Shown here: one piece after another, positions 11,660-21,659 of the stretch | Position numbering within the stretch: the first letter of the stretch is position 1 | How the letters are laid out: each line of letters starts with the position of its first letter | From: Siphonodentalium dalli | Taxonomy: Eukaryota; Mollusca; Scaphopoda; Gadilida; Siphonodentaliidae | DNA: 64,000 nucleotides | NCBI GenBank assembly: GCA_032622095.1 | Contig: CP136066.1 | Span: 230,644,961 to 230,708,960 of the forward strand | Direction: 5' to 3' | Program-made: the position numbers and the translations under genes | Notes under the pieces: model-generated | Told to the model about the DNA's origin: nothing | The model's input: the letters and a program-made list of their open reading frames with translations, nothing else | Databases searched by the model: none

Positions 11660-13621
11660 TTAGTCTGTGTCGCTGTCTGATTCAATACGTGCAATTCTCC
11701 TGTATTTGTTCTTGCTGTGCCTATTAGAACTTTCTGCATCTGAATCACCACTGTTGGCCCTGGGCATTTTAACGGTTATTTTAAATGTACCACCAGAAAT
11801 GTTGGCATTACTGAAAACACCTTGCATCAATCTTTCTTCAACTGTGTTACTAGTAGCTACTTTGCTCAATGTTGTACTTGTACTGGTACCTGTGTTGGGG
11901 ACTACTTCCTTCAAATGAGTAGTGGCCTCACTGTAATAAGTGTTTCTCATCCCGGTACTAGTACTTGGCAGTAAAGCCCTGCAATAACTTTCACTGATGG
12001 GTATTTCATTGGCTACGGGCATCGGTGGTTTGAAATTATGAGAACCGGTAGTCGCTGCATTAGCTGAACACAATGCTCTGGGAACAATCACAATTGTATT
12101 ACCGGTATTTGGATTGTTGCCGTGCAGAATAGCACACATCCCTTTCTGCTGATTTATGGAAGTTGTGGCATAGTTATTCAAGCTGTTCACATTTTTATGA
12201 CCCGATAATTGGGAGATAATTTGGGGGTTCACACCAGCATGGAGTAATTGTGTGCACATCGTCTTCCTCAGCGAATGATTGGTTTTATTTCCAGGGATTC
12301 CTGCTTTTGTGCACATGTCTTTCACCATAGATTTCACTTTGTTTACACCAATAGACTGAGCCTTGAACCATAAAATGTTCGGTGCTGTTGTCCAATGCAT
12401 ATTCACAGAAATATAAAAAGGAGATCCAGCATCAATCATTTTGTGTGGTCGGTTTCTTGCATAGAGTTTGTACATTTCTATTGGGCATCTGTTTTTGTTG
12501 ACTTCATTTGGAAATATTTTTGGACTGAATGGCCTCGTTGTTGAATTTCCATCTCTTGTTTTGCTAAGGCGTTCACTGAACTCAAGATATTCTGTCCCAC
12601 TACTGTCCACTTTCAATTCAATATCTCCAAATTTTAATTGTGAATTTTCATGTGACCCGCGGAATCCTAGCAGTTTTGTATTGTAAAACCACAAAGTGTT
12701 CAATAGTGCTTCTGGTGTACTGCTCCCCAACTGCCCTATCTCCCACGGTTTCTCTTCTTCCTCCTCTGTCAATGGCTCCGCTTTGTTCGGTTTGTTCCCA
12801 AAACCCCGTTCTTTCAACTCTTTTCGCTTCGATTTCAGTACATCTCTGCTCATTTGAAATTTATCAGACGTCAATATTTCCTCTCCATATTCTGCGTCTT
12901 TCAAATGTCTCTGAATTCCTCTGTGCAAAGCTGTTAAGCTATCTGGCTCGAACTCTGATCCATTTTCTTTACGTGCCGTCAACAAGAAACCACCGATATA
13001 TGTATCCAGTTCAGTCGGTGGAATCTGTTCTGGTTCCCTGCCCTCACCCTTCACTTGCAACCATTTTGTTAGCTTTCTGATGCAGGACTCAGTTTTTTTA
13101 ATTGTATTCGGGTTTCTTTTACTCGCCACATACTTCTTCAGATCAGATTCATTGCACACCGGTGCGAACTCAGTATTACTTGACATACTTGTATTTGAAG
13201 TAATATTCTCATCATTTGTTTGTTGATTTTCTTTATTTTGAACTTCTTCAGTCTCAGAATTATTACTAGTACTGTCTGCTTGCAACTCTGACACTGTATT
13301 ACACGTACCTTGCACTTCAAGTTCTTCAATCTCATGCCGCTGACTTGCTATGTAGTTTCGTAAATCCCTTATGTTGTTTGTTGGTATTGATGGTTCACAT
13401 ACTTCATGCTGATCATTGGAGTCGTGTTGACTTTCACTTTGTGTCGCTGTCACCGGGACAGAGGCAGTCACAGTGGGCACCTCTTGGTCTGATTGAGAAT
13501 TTTCAACGAAATAAAAGTCATCAGCTAGGATGCTTTCAACGAACCGTTTGTCACTTTCAGTCAGCGATTCATTTCCAGATTCACAAATATAAAAATCTCC
13601 CAACGGGAAAGGTGAATTCAT
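11660..13621 (-). CDS. Crypton tyrosine recombinase (intact)
   Basis: A single uninterrupted 653-residue frame with ATG at 13619-13621 and a stop at the 11660 end. Residues about 1-150 are acidic, Ser/Thr/Asn-rich and probably disordered. Residues about 156-275 resemble the SAM-like core-binding domain of phage-integrase-type recombinases. The catalytic domain follows, with Arg321 (LLGFRGSHEN), His449-x-x-Arg452 (NHSLRK), His475 (LSGHKN) and Tyr484 (NNYA). These are the R..HxxR..H..Y residues of tyrosine recombinases. The tail ends in a basic stretch (RHSKNKYRRIARI) and SDSD. Such enzymes cut and rejoin DNA through a 3'-phosphotyrosine and mobilise Crypton elements through a circular intermediate. 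Absence of introns and the transposon-rich surroundings favour a Crypton over a domesticated host gene of the DUF3504 kind. No stop or frameshift is seen, so it could be active or recently inserted. Confidence 0.85.
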   Translation of the reverse strand: MNSPFPLGDFYICESGNESLTESDKRFVESILADDFYFVENSQSDQEVPTVTASVPVTATQSESQHDSNDQHEVCEPSIPTNNIRDLRNYIASQRHEIEELEVQGTCNTVSELQADSTSNNSETEEVQNKENQQTNDENITSNTSMSSNTEFAPVCNESDLKKYVASKRNPNTIKKTESCIRKLTKWLQVKGEGREPEQIPPTELDTYIGGFLLTARKENGSEFEPDSLTALHRGIQRHLKDAEYGEEILTSDKFQMSRDVLKSKRKELKERGFGNKPNKAEPLTEEEEEKPWEIGQLGSSTPEALLNTLWFYNTKLLGFRGSHENSQLKFGDIELKVDSSGTEYLEFSERLSKTRDGNSTTRPFSPKIFPNEVNKNRCPIEMYKLYARNRPHKMIDAGSPFYISVNMHWTTAPNILWFKAQSIGVNKVKSMVKDMCTKAGIPGNKTNHSLRKTMCTQLLHAGVNPQIISQLSGHKNVNSLNNYATTSINQQKGMCAILHGNNPNTGNTIVIVPRALCSANAATTGSHNFKPPMPVANEIPISESYCRALLPSTSTGMRNTYYSEATTHLKEVVPNTGTSTSTTLSKVATSNTVEERLMQGVFSNANISGGTFKITVKMPRANSGDSDAESSNRHSKNKYRRIARIESDSDTD

Positions 13622-13692
13622 TTTAAATATTATTTTCTTCTATTTCTGAATTACGGAAAATACGAAGAAGTAAATAGTTGCAGACGATAAAG

Positions 13693-15597
13693 CCCCTGTC
13701 ACACGCAGGCCGGCGCTCTCATTGCGCTGCAAAAGTAACAAAGCGCCCACCTAAACGCACTAAGGTCTCCAAGAACCGATTGGTGACGCAGTGGACACTG
13801 GCTACAACGGCCGAGGATCTTCATGGTCGCCCATAGGTGCCAGAGCGCCGCGCTTGTTTTATGCATGCACAAAACAAGCGCAGAGGCTCGGCGTTCTGAC
13901 CAGGACGTAGAACTGTCGCCGTGACAGCGCAAAGCAAAGCGCCAATCGAGCGACGTGAGCGTTATGTGTACGTAGCAAGAGCGCATATTAGCTTCTCGTG
14001 GTCGCAGCAAGAAACTAATCTTGTCTTTTGCGACTACAGTGAGCTTAATCAAATTATCCCTACGTGCCTGTCCCGTCCTTAATACGCTCAATGAGGCTCT
14101 GTCCAAAACTTATTGCGCTCTTTCTGCGCTGTCATGGGGTGTTATGGACTGGTTCCCGCTCATAGAACGTCCACATTGTGCTGCCACTGCGACTCTGGCG
14201 CTCGCTTTACGCCCAATCTTATACATGGCGTTCTTCCGGCGTTTACAGCAGGTTTACACTACGATCCCACTTTGAAATGCGGTCTGCTCATACCACTGTC
14301 ACACTCCGCTGCGATCAAGCTGGCATTTGCTTTGAGTTGAAAAAGTATCAAAATACGAGTAACGCACAGTGGAAGCGCGTAAAATTGTCAGAAATTTTCA
14401 ATCTGTTAAAACAAGAGAACCAATGTCAGAAATGGTAACGCGCTCAAGATCATATATTATAAACCCAAGAATGTAATTGTAGAATATAAAATATATTGGT
14501 TTTGCGAATGACCAACTCAGAATTCCGTTAAATAACAATAACAACCAGCACCAAATTAACGAACCGGTGGTCGACTCGACCGTCTCCGACCACAACCCCC
14601 CAGTGGGCTGCAGAACTTTCTTTCATTTGTAGTAAACATATAGTTTACCACAAACCAAAAATCAACATTAATCAACGTTGATTAACACAATAAACGAAAT
14701 TTAATTTCCCCAACTACAAGCACCTTTTACGGGACTCGGCCTCCAGCTCGCAGTATGACTTTTAAATATTCCCAAAAATTCCCATTCTATAAATAAAACT
14801 AATAAAACACCCATTGATAATGTCAGCCCGCACGCGAAACGAGAAACTCCCCACCAGTCATACATGCGGCGCGCGTGACAAGCTATGCCCCTATCCCGCT
14901 TGTCACGTTTTCGCGCTCTTTTTACGACCCATTGCGTTCCTGCTCATACGCTCTCACTGCGTTTCATCCACGTCGTAAACGCTCTTAATGCGTTCAAGTC
15001 GTTGTCATTGCGTTGTTAGTACGCTTTGCGCTGTCATGGCAACGGTACTACGCCTGGTCAGAACGCCGAACCTCTGCGCTTGTTTTGTGCATGCACAAAA
15101 CAAGCGCGGCGCTCTGGCGCTCTGTGGCGATCACGGGGACCCTCTCCCGTCCTAGCCAGTGTCCACTGCGTCACCAATACGTTCTTGGATACCTTACTGC
15201 GCTTTGCGTGGCGCTTTGATTATTTTTCAGCGCAATGCAAGCGCCGGCCTGATCGCAGCGGAGTGTGACAGTAGTTTAATCGGACAGCTAATCTATTGCG
15301 GAGTGTTAGGTATTTTCCCCACAACTTAAAAACTGACTATGACTGGAGAACGCAGGAGGCGCTATCTATACTCTCCGCGCCCGCGCAGAGAACGTTTTGC
15401 GAACGTACTAGCATCACAATGACAGCGACTTGAACGCACTAAGAGCGCGAGACTTGACAAAGTAGGAACGCAATAGGAGCAAACTTTGTTTTAAAAGTTT
15501 GACTATTTTCGACAGTTTTCGGCGCTCCTCCTGCGTGTTACTCATATGTTGGTACCTTTGCAGCGCAGTGAGAGCGCCGGCCTGAGTGTTATAGGGG
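13693..15597. mobile_element. GC-rich foldback elements with long inverted repeats
   Basis: The left end begins CCCCTGTCACACGCAGGCCG. Inverted counterparts occur at 15240-15272 (ending in GCAGCGGAGTGTGACAGT) and at 15555-15597 (GCGCCGGCCTGAGTGTTATA). The stretch 13700-13950 is largely complementary to 15010-15255, so the terminal inverted repeats are about 250 bp. Both arms carry a small palindrome GCGCTTGTTTT-GCATGC-type (13846-13880; 15077-15108). A nested copy of the end is at 14295. GCGC- and AGCGC-rich composition stands out against the AT-rich surroundings. No transposase frame is visible. Confidence 0.7.
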
Positions 15598-15599
15598 TT

Positions 15600-16228
15600 T
15601 AACATCGTCATAAAACACTATTTAAATAAACAAAATTAACGTATATTGCACTGTAAGAGTGTTGATAGCATGGAATTTATTTTTGTATTTCTATTTTAGC
15701 AGTTAGTCATATTTTATAACGTTTATTTCTTTGGTATTTCAATTTTAATCGTAATTATTTTCTTCGAATCACCGAAGAATTTGACAGTTCAAAGGTCCGC
15801 CCACTCGGATGTTACAACTCCACTACGAGTGCGCTCTGATTGGTTGAATGCGTTTGCATTGGTCCAATCCGCTTTCTCGAGGGAGAACCAGCTTAAGAAT
15901 TGCGCGAAAATGCACGTGTTAAATAGTTCGTTGTCAGTTTTGTATTATTCTAGAAGAAGACAGATTTTTTTATTGTACGTGTGCGCACACAGATCTTACG
16001 TCGCAAGGGTCTGCGACAAATATCGTGCAACAAAATCGCATCGAGTGCGACGCGCTTTAGGTCGGTACCTCGATAACACAGGAGAAAATGTATCGTCAAT
16101 TTCAAAGTTAATATTTATAGATAAAAAACCTTTTGTACAAACAAATTTTCATGTATCGATAAATCTAATGTTAATCTCCCCAAATCAATCGCATATTTGA
16201 ATCCAAGTAGCATACTCTGTTCATGGGG
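15600..16228. other. No recognisable gene
   Basis: AT-rich sequence. A 139-codon open frame at about 15781-16200 has no recognisable domain and no support from splice or polyA signals. Confidence 0.5.
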
Positions 16229-16290
16229 ATTTACATATCTATATTCTATATTTAGTCTCAATGATCGTTACAACACACGGCTATACTCAC
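16229..16290 (+). pseudogene. Detached fragment like the start of CUB exon 1
   Basis: About 62 bp beginning ATTCTATATTTAGTCTCAAT and running to GTAAGAACTGC resembles 18451-18513, including the TATTTAG acceptor and the ACACACGG(C/A)TATAC(T/C)CAC run. It includes a TAA where CUB exon 1 reads Tyr, and the rest of the exon is absent. It looks like a truncated upstream copy of the first CUB exon's 5' side. Confidence 0.6.
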
Positions 16291-16494
16291 GCGTAAGAAC
16301 TGCTTTTATCACCTTAACACCCCTTAACAGACCATTCCGATGTACACTTTTTAACTGACAGGAATAGTCCATTTAGTCTAGAAAGGGTTAGGGAGGCGCC
16401 CCATTCGTGAATCGGGTAAATGACCAAAACAACCTAAAAAAACATACATATAAATATTATTCAGCCGCGTTTTCCGTAATCTTGTAGACATTAT

Positions 16495-16637
16495 ACAGTT
16501 ATCGCCCGCGATTGAGCGAGACACGGGGATTTGTCGCCCGCTCGAGACCTGGAATGTCACCCGAGGGCCGCCAGGCCCGAGGGTGACATTCCAGGTCGAG
16601 AGCGGCGACAAATCCCCGTGTCTCACGAAAACAAGGG
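16495..16637. repeat. Long GC-rich palindrome
   Basis: The arms, 16518 onward (GAGACACGGGGATTTGTCGC) and ending at 16625, are complementary with one small interruption. They meet at GGGCCGCCAGGCCC. Outer sequence CAGTTATCGCCC / GGGTGATAACTG extends the symmetry. It is a foldback element with no coding content. Confidence 0.9.
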
Positions 16638-16639
16638 TG

Positions 16640-18125
16640 ATAACTGTTTTGTTATCTGACAAAGGAGTACACACGAACCTCCTTAATAGCAGGCATAAAT
16701 GAGCGCATATATTCTTTAATCCAGTTCAAAAAGTTAATTTTATGTTGGAATCATCGCTATTTAGAAAATAAAACATTCATAATCTGGATCAATTAACAGA
16801 CCCGTCATTTGCGCAGATATTCTCCGGTCAGTTTGCTGGTTACATTGTGGAAATCGGTTTAAGGAAAGAGGAGTAAAGCAATTTCGAAGTTGAGTAGCCA
16901 TGCAGCGAAATGTTCGGTTTCGTTTCAAATGAGCGTGAAGACGCCGACAGACGTGTTAATTTCCAGCATGCTAAAATGTGAAACTAACACGTTGTAGTAG
17001 TGCAAAAAGAAATTGACATCTGTCACAGATCGTTACGCAACATATGGGTATTCTCTGAAGTCTGAGGAATGTATATAAGAAAAGAAATAATCAATTGATA
17101 AACAGCAAAGAGTGGCTATTTGATCTAGTACATAAACGTAGTTGTAACGTATGTATATCGTATGTGCAATTGCCTGCAGCATACCAACTGCATAATAAGG
17201 TTTATCTATTTGTCCCACGGTCTTTATTATTGATATAAAAAGGTCCAATATGTATATTACACCTTATAACATATATGTGTCTGTGATAACACCATTTATA
17301 CATATCGTGCTTTAATAGCAAATAAAAAAACACACAATTATGCAAGTTAGCAAACACCACAGTTCGCGGTTGTTATGAAACAGTGGGGTTTATAAAAACA
17401 GTGTTTTTCTAAATTATCAGAGAGCTGTCAGAGAATCTCTGCGCGGTGAGTTCTTCGTTGTTCTATGTTTACTGGTAACAGCTGAGCGGTCAATAACTCA
17501 GACAATGTTACCCTCGAGGGTAATATGGTGATTTACGGCCCGCCATGTAACGCACTCTCAGCCAATCAGAAGAGAGGAAAATGGGATGAAATGGGATGAA
17601 GGATAACACAAATAATTAATACTGGTTCAGACATTATGAAGTTTTATGGTGATGTTTTTCCAAAAAAAAAAAACAATAGTTCTGCAAATGGCTGCCAAAA
17701 ATCAAATTTATGCAATGAAAAATGTTTTATTTATTTTCTCATAGACAGTCATGATTTCAGATGGTAGACTGAGCCCATACCCTAGTTGGGTTCATAGTCT
17801 AGATAGTGCAGTGTGTTGTTTTTAAATATTTCCTGTCAAACTGTCTATCCACCTGCATGAAATATTGGTTGTATTTTTCAACCACGTTTTTCATAATTCG
17901 AAAATATCTCTATTATTGTGAAGGCAAAGAGTTGTTGTTATAGTACTATAGGATACATTGGTTATAAGGAATAATGATCTTTTTCTTGACTGTTTATTTA
18001 ACTCAACGCCGCAATTAAGTGGCGAATACAGAGTACTAATTAACATAATTATATACATATATTTACAAAAGGGGGGCACTGTTGTCTCGCTTGCCATTTT
18101 AATTTGGCAGAATTGTATAGTTGTA
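16640..18125. other. No recognisable gene upstream of the CUB-ZP gene
   Basis: AT-rich DNA that should hold the promoter and any signal-peptide exon of the CUB-ZP gene. I could not identify a convincing leader exon or TATA/initiator arrangement here. Confidence 0.4.
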
Positions 18126-18127
18126 CT

Positions 18128-18159
<32 letters not shown>

Positions 18160-18433
18160 CGTCATCGTCGTCGTCGTTGTCGTCGTCAACACTTTTACCA
18201 TCATCATTATCACCAACATCATTGAATCATCATCATCATCTTCACCGTCATCGTCGTCGTCATCATCATCATCATCATCGTCGTCATCGTCATCATCATC
18301 ATCATCGTCGTCGTCATCATCATCATCATCATCATCATCGCAATCATCATCGTCGTCGTCAGCATCGTCATCACAATCATCATCGTCGTCATCATCATCA
18401 TCATCGTCGTCATCGTGATCATCATCATCATCA
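18128..18433. repeat. ATC/GTC trinucleotide microsatellite
   Basis: About 300 bp of (ATC)n interspersed with GTC and TTC triplets. It creates long artificial frames (poly-Ser, poly-His, poly-Asp, poly-Met) on both strands that should not be taken as genes. It lies about 30 bp upstream of CUB exon 1's acceptor. Confidence 0.97.
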
Positions 18434-18464
18434 AATTGATGTTTGATACGCATTCTATATTTAG

Positions 18465-18667
18465 TCTCGATGATGGTGACAGCACACGGATATACCCACA
18501 CGTACAAATTGCATGCGGAAGTTGGCCACATAACATCACCGAACTACCCCAATGCTTACCCTAATGATCAGGATATCGCCTACACAATCGCACCGACTGG
18601 TAGATCGCCGGGGTATGTGCTGACTGTGGATCACATCGACATGGAGAAGGGATTCGATTATATTCAG
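18465..18667 (+). CDS. CUB-ZP gene copy 1, exon encoding CUB part 1
   Basis: This exon encodes the first half of a CUB domain, an extracellular beta-sandwich used for protein or glycan binding. Recognisable family features are GHITSPNYPNAYPND near the start, then a beta-strand-rich GYVLTVDHIDMEKG and FDYIQ at the end. The 5' border is placed at TATATTTAG|TC and the donor is CAG|GTAGGAG (18668), phase 0. Joined to 24832 it reads DYIQ-VKHNATG, as a CUB should. No Cys is present, although most CUB domains have a first disulfide. The acceptor is less certain than the donor: an internal Met (MMVTAHG) occurs at the start and no signal peptide was found upstream, so either the leader exon is missed or this is the 5' exon of a truncated gene. 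Confidence 0.75.
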
Positions 18668-20323
18668 GTAGGAGAGTTAGGGTTATGGTTAGGGTTAGGA
18701 TTAGGGTTAGGGTTAGGGTTAGGGTTAGGATCAGGATATCGCCTACACCATCGCACCGACTGGTGGATCGCCGGGGTATGTGTTGACTGTCGATCACGTC
18801 GACATGGAGAAGGGGTACGATTATATTCAGGTAGGAGAGCTAGGGTTATGGTTAGGGTTAGGATTAAGGTTAGGGTTAGGGTTAGGATCAGGATATCGCC
18901 TACATCATCGCACCGACGGGTGGATCACCAAGGTATGTGGTGACTGTCGATCACATCGACATGGAGAAGGGATACGATTATATTCAGGTAGGAGAGTTAG
19001 GGTTAGGGTTAGGGTTAGTGTTAGGGTTAGGGTTAGGGTCAGGATATTGCCTACACCATCGCACCGACGGGTGGATCACCGGGGTACAGAGGCCGACTGG
19101 GCCAAAAAACCACATAACATCACCGAACTACCCCAATGCTCACCCTAATGATCAGGATATCGCCCACACCATCGCACCGACGGGTGGATCACCGGGGTAT
19201 GTGCTGACTGTCGATCACATCGACATGGAGAATGGATACGATTATATTGAGATAGGTGAGATAGGGTTAGGGTTAGGTTAGGGTTAGGGTTATGATATCG
19301 CCTACACCATCGCACCGACGGGTGGATCACCGGGGTACGTGCTGGCTGTCGATCACATTAACATGGAGAAGGGATACGATCATATTCAGGTAGGAGAGAT
19401 AGGGTTAGGGTTAGGATTAGGTTTAGGGTCAGGATATCGCCTACACCATTGCACCGACGGGTGGATCGCCGGGGTATGTGCTGGCTGTCGGTCACATCGA
19501 CATGGAGAAGGGATACGATTATATTGAGGTAGGGTTAGGGGTTGGGTTAGGGTTAGGTTAGGGTTAGGGTTAGGTTAGGGTTAGGGTTAGAGTTAGGGTT
19601 AGTGTTAGGGTTATGGTTAGGGTTATGATTAGGGTGTCGTATTAGGGTTAGAGTTAGAGTTAGGGTTAGGGTTATGGTTAGGGTTAGGGTTAGGGTTAGG
19701 ATATCGCCTACACCATCGCCGGGGTATGTGTTGGCTGTCGATCACATCGACATGGAGAAGGGATCGATTATATTGAGGTAGGGTTAGTGTTATGGTTATG
19801 TTAGGGTTAGAGTTAGGGTTAGGGTTATGGTTAGGATTAGGATATCGCCTACTCCATCGCACCGACGGTTGGATCATCGGCGTATGTGCTGACAGTCGAT
19901 CACGTCGACATGTAGAAGGGATACGATTATATTGAGGTAGGAGATATAGGGTTAGCGTTATGGTTATGGTTAGGGTTATGGTTAGGGTTATGTTAGGGTT
20001 AGGTTATGGTGAGGGTTAGTGTTAGGGTTAGGGTTAGGGTTACGGTTAGGGTTGGATTTGGATATCGTCTACACCATCGCACCGACGGGTTGATCACCGG
20101 GGTATGTACTGACTGTCGATCACGCCGACATGGAGAAGGGATACGATTATATTCAGATAGGAGAGATAGGCTTAGAGTTAGGGTTAGTGTTTGGTTATGG
20201 TTATGGTTATGGTTAGGGTTAGGGTTAGGGTCAGGGTTAATGTTAGGGTTAGGGTTAGGGTTAGGGTTAGGGTTAGGGTTAGGGTTAAGGTTAAGGTTGG
20301 GGTTAGGGTTATGTTGACTAAAT
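18668..20323 (+). repeat. Array of truncated CUB exon 1 copies plus TTAGGG-type repeats
   Basis: Nine further partial copies of CUB exon 1 follow the first. Most start at GATCAGGATATCGCCTACAC, in the middle of the exon, and run to its 3' end at TATATT(C/G)AG. Between them are (TTAGGG)n-like tracts, degenerating to TTATGG, TTAGTG and TTAGAG. Exon copies end at about 18830, 18987, a truncated one at 19086, 19254, 19389, 19528, 19777, 19936 and 20156. The copy at 19086-19254 extends further 5' (includes the HITSPNYPN coding part). The GT donor is kept in most copies but changed to AT in the 19254 and 20156 copies. The last unit is followed by about 150 bp of TTAGGG-like sequence. Confidence 0.9.
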
Positions 20324-20700
20324 TGACTTCTTCTGGAGATGTATTATATGTCGTCTTATAATTTGTTCACGAATCCACCCTAATATATAGAGCATTCTAA
20401 TATATGCTCGTATTATTGGGGGCGAGAATCCATTGGGTATATATAAGGGTTAAGATCTACGGCCCTCGACGGTGGTGTTTCTCCTGCATATCCAAGACCA
20501 ACTCGGTATCTATCTATAACAGTCCCCCTCCCACCCAGCCCCACCATATTATTCGCAACGTTTGTGTCAATTACACATCAATACAACAAGCCCAGGATAG
20601 ACACCTCAGGATAGACACCTGCTACAAACAATATACAAGAAAACTAAGATGCATGCATCAGGTCGGCCGTGAACTATCTACCATAGAATTGTTGTAGCTA

Positions 20701-21078
20701 TCGATTATACATTTTGAAACACCTGTCTGTATGTATGTATGTGTGTATGCATGAATGCATGTGTGTATGTGTTATAGACTCTAACACTGCTCGAGTTTGG
20801 TATTTAACGTGTCAACTTGACCTCGCCCATGGGCATGTTTCTGGACCTTGACCGATCCGACTAAAAATTTGTGTGTAGGACTACTTCGATCCCGGGAGCA
20901 ATATGGACGGGTCCAATTTCATGTGGGACCATGTTCTCGAACGTGCTGATATAGGCATGTTTCTGGACCAATTGAACAATAGTTTGGCCAGACGCTGTAT
21001 ATACTCGGTACTGTCCAGATGGAGGCAATCACCAAAAAATCCCTAACTAGCCCGAACGAAGTCGAGTACATCAGCTAG
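20701..21078 (+). mobile_element. Helitron-like non-autonomous element
   Basis: It starts TCGATTATACATTTTGAAAC directly after an A and ends CTAG before a T, with an imperfect hairpin (CCCGAACGAAGTCGAG) about 10 bp before the end. This matches the A|TC...CTRR|T structure of Helitron ends. A TGTATGTATG simple repeat lies near the start. No Rep/helicase is encoded. Confidence 0.65.
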
Positions 21079-21576
21079 TCTAATATATATTTTGGACATT
21101 TGTCTGTCTGTTTGTCTGTTAGCTATGGCCGGGAAAACTGCCTGACAGATTTGACGAAATTTGATGCCTAGGGGAAATTATATCCAGGGAGTATTTTGGA
21201 CGGGTCAAATCTTGATCCCGACCTGACTTTGACATTCAAAAAGATCAATTCAAGCTCAAATCTGGTAAAACGGAAGTATTTCAACGAAATTTGATACCTA
21301 CTGTTACTTTTGTCCCAGGAGTGTTTCGGTGGGTCAAATCATGACCCTGACCTGATCTTGACATTCAAAATTGTCAATTCAAGGTCAAATCGGGTAAAGC
21401 CGGGCGGATTTCGACGGGTACATTTGTCGTGACTTTTGTCCGGGGAGTGTTTTGGACGGGTCAAATCGTGACCCCGACATGACCTTCACCTTTAAAATAG
21501 TCAATTCAAGGTTAAATCGCGCAATTCTCCGAAAATCAGAGGGAACATCCCGGACGAAGTCGGGTCCACCAGCTAC
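21079..21576 (+). mobile_element. Helitron-like non-autonomous element, adjacent second copy
   Basis: It begins TCTAATATATATTTTGGACA immediately after the CTAG of the preceding element and ends in a hairpin (CCCGGACGAAGTCGGG) followed by CCACCAGCTAC; the last base differs from the expected CTAG. Three internal diverged blocks contain GGGTCAAAT(C) and TTGACATTCAAAA. End-to-end insertion is typical for Helitrons. Confidence 0.65.
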
Positions 21577-21659
21577 TATTATATATTTCTAGATTTAGTT
21601 ACAAACTAAATACCTGTATATTGTACAAAGAAATGTTTGACAAATATATCTGTATCAAT

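Noticed and set aside
12640-13080. Plus-strand frames within 11667-13626
   Set aside because: They are antisense shadows of the Crypton recombinase, whose minus-strand frame has clear catalytic motifs.
15781-16200. 139-codon plus-strand frame
   Set aside because: No ATG-led conserved domain; it lies in unannotated DNA after a foldback element, and composition gives no coding signal.
18049-18531. Long frames encoding poly-Asp, poly-Met, poly-Ser and poly-His
   Set aside because: They are produced by the ATC/GTC microsatellite in several frames on both strands; no unique domain or gene structure supports them.
18668-20323. Chromosome end / true telomere
   Set aside because: The TTAGGG-like tracts are degenerate, interrupted by exon fragments and followed by over 40 kb of ordinary sequence.
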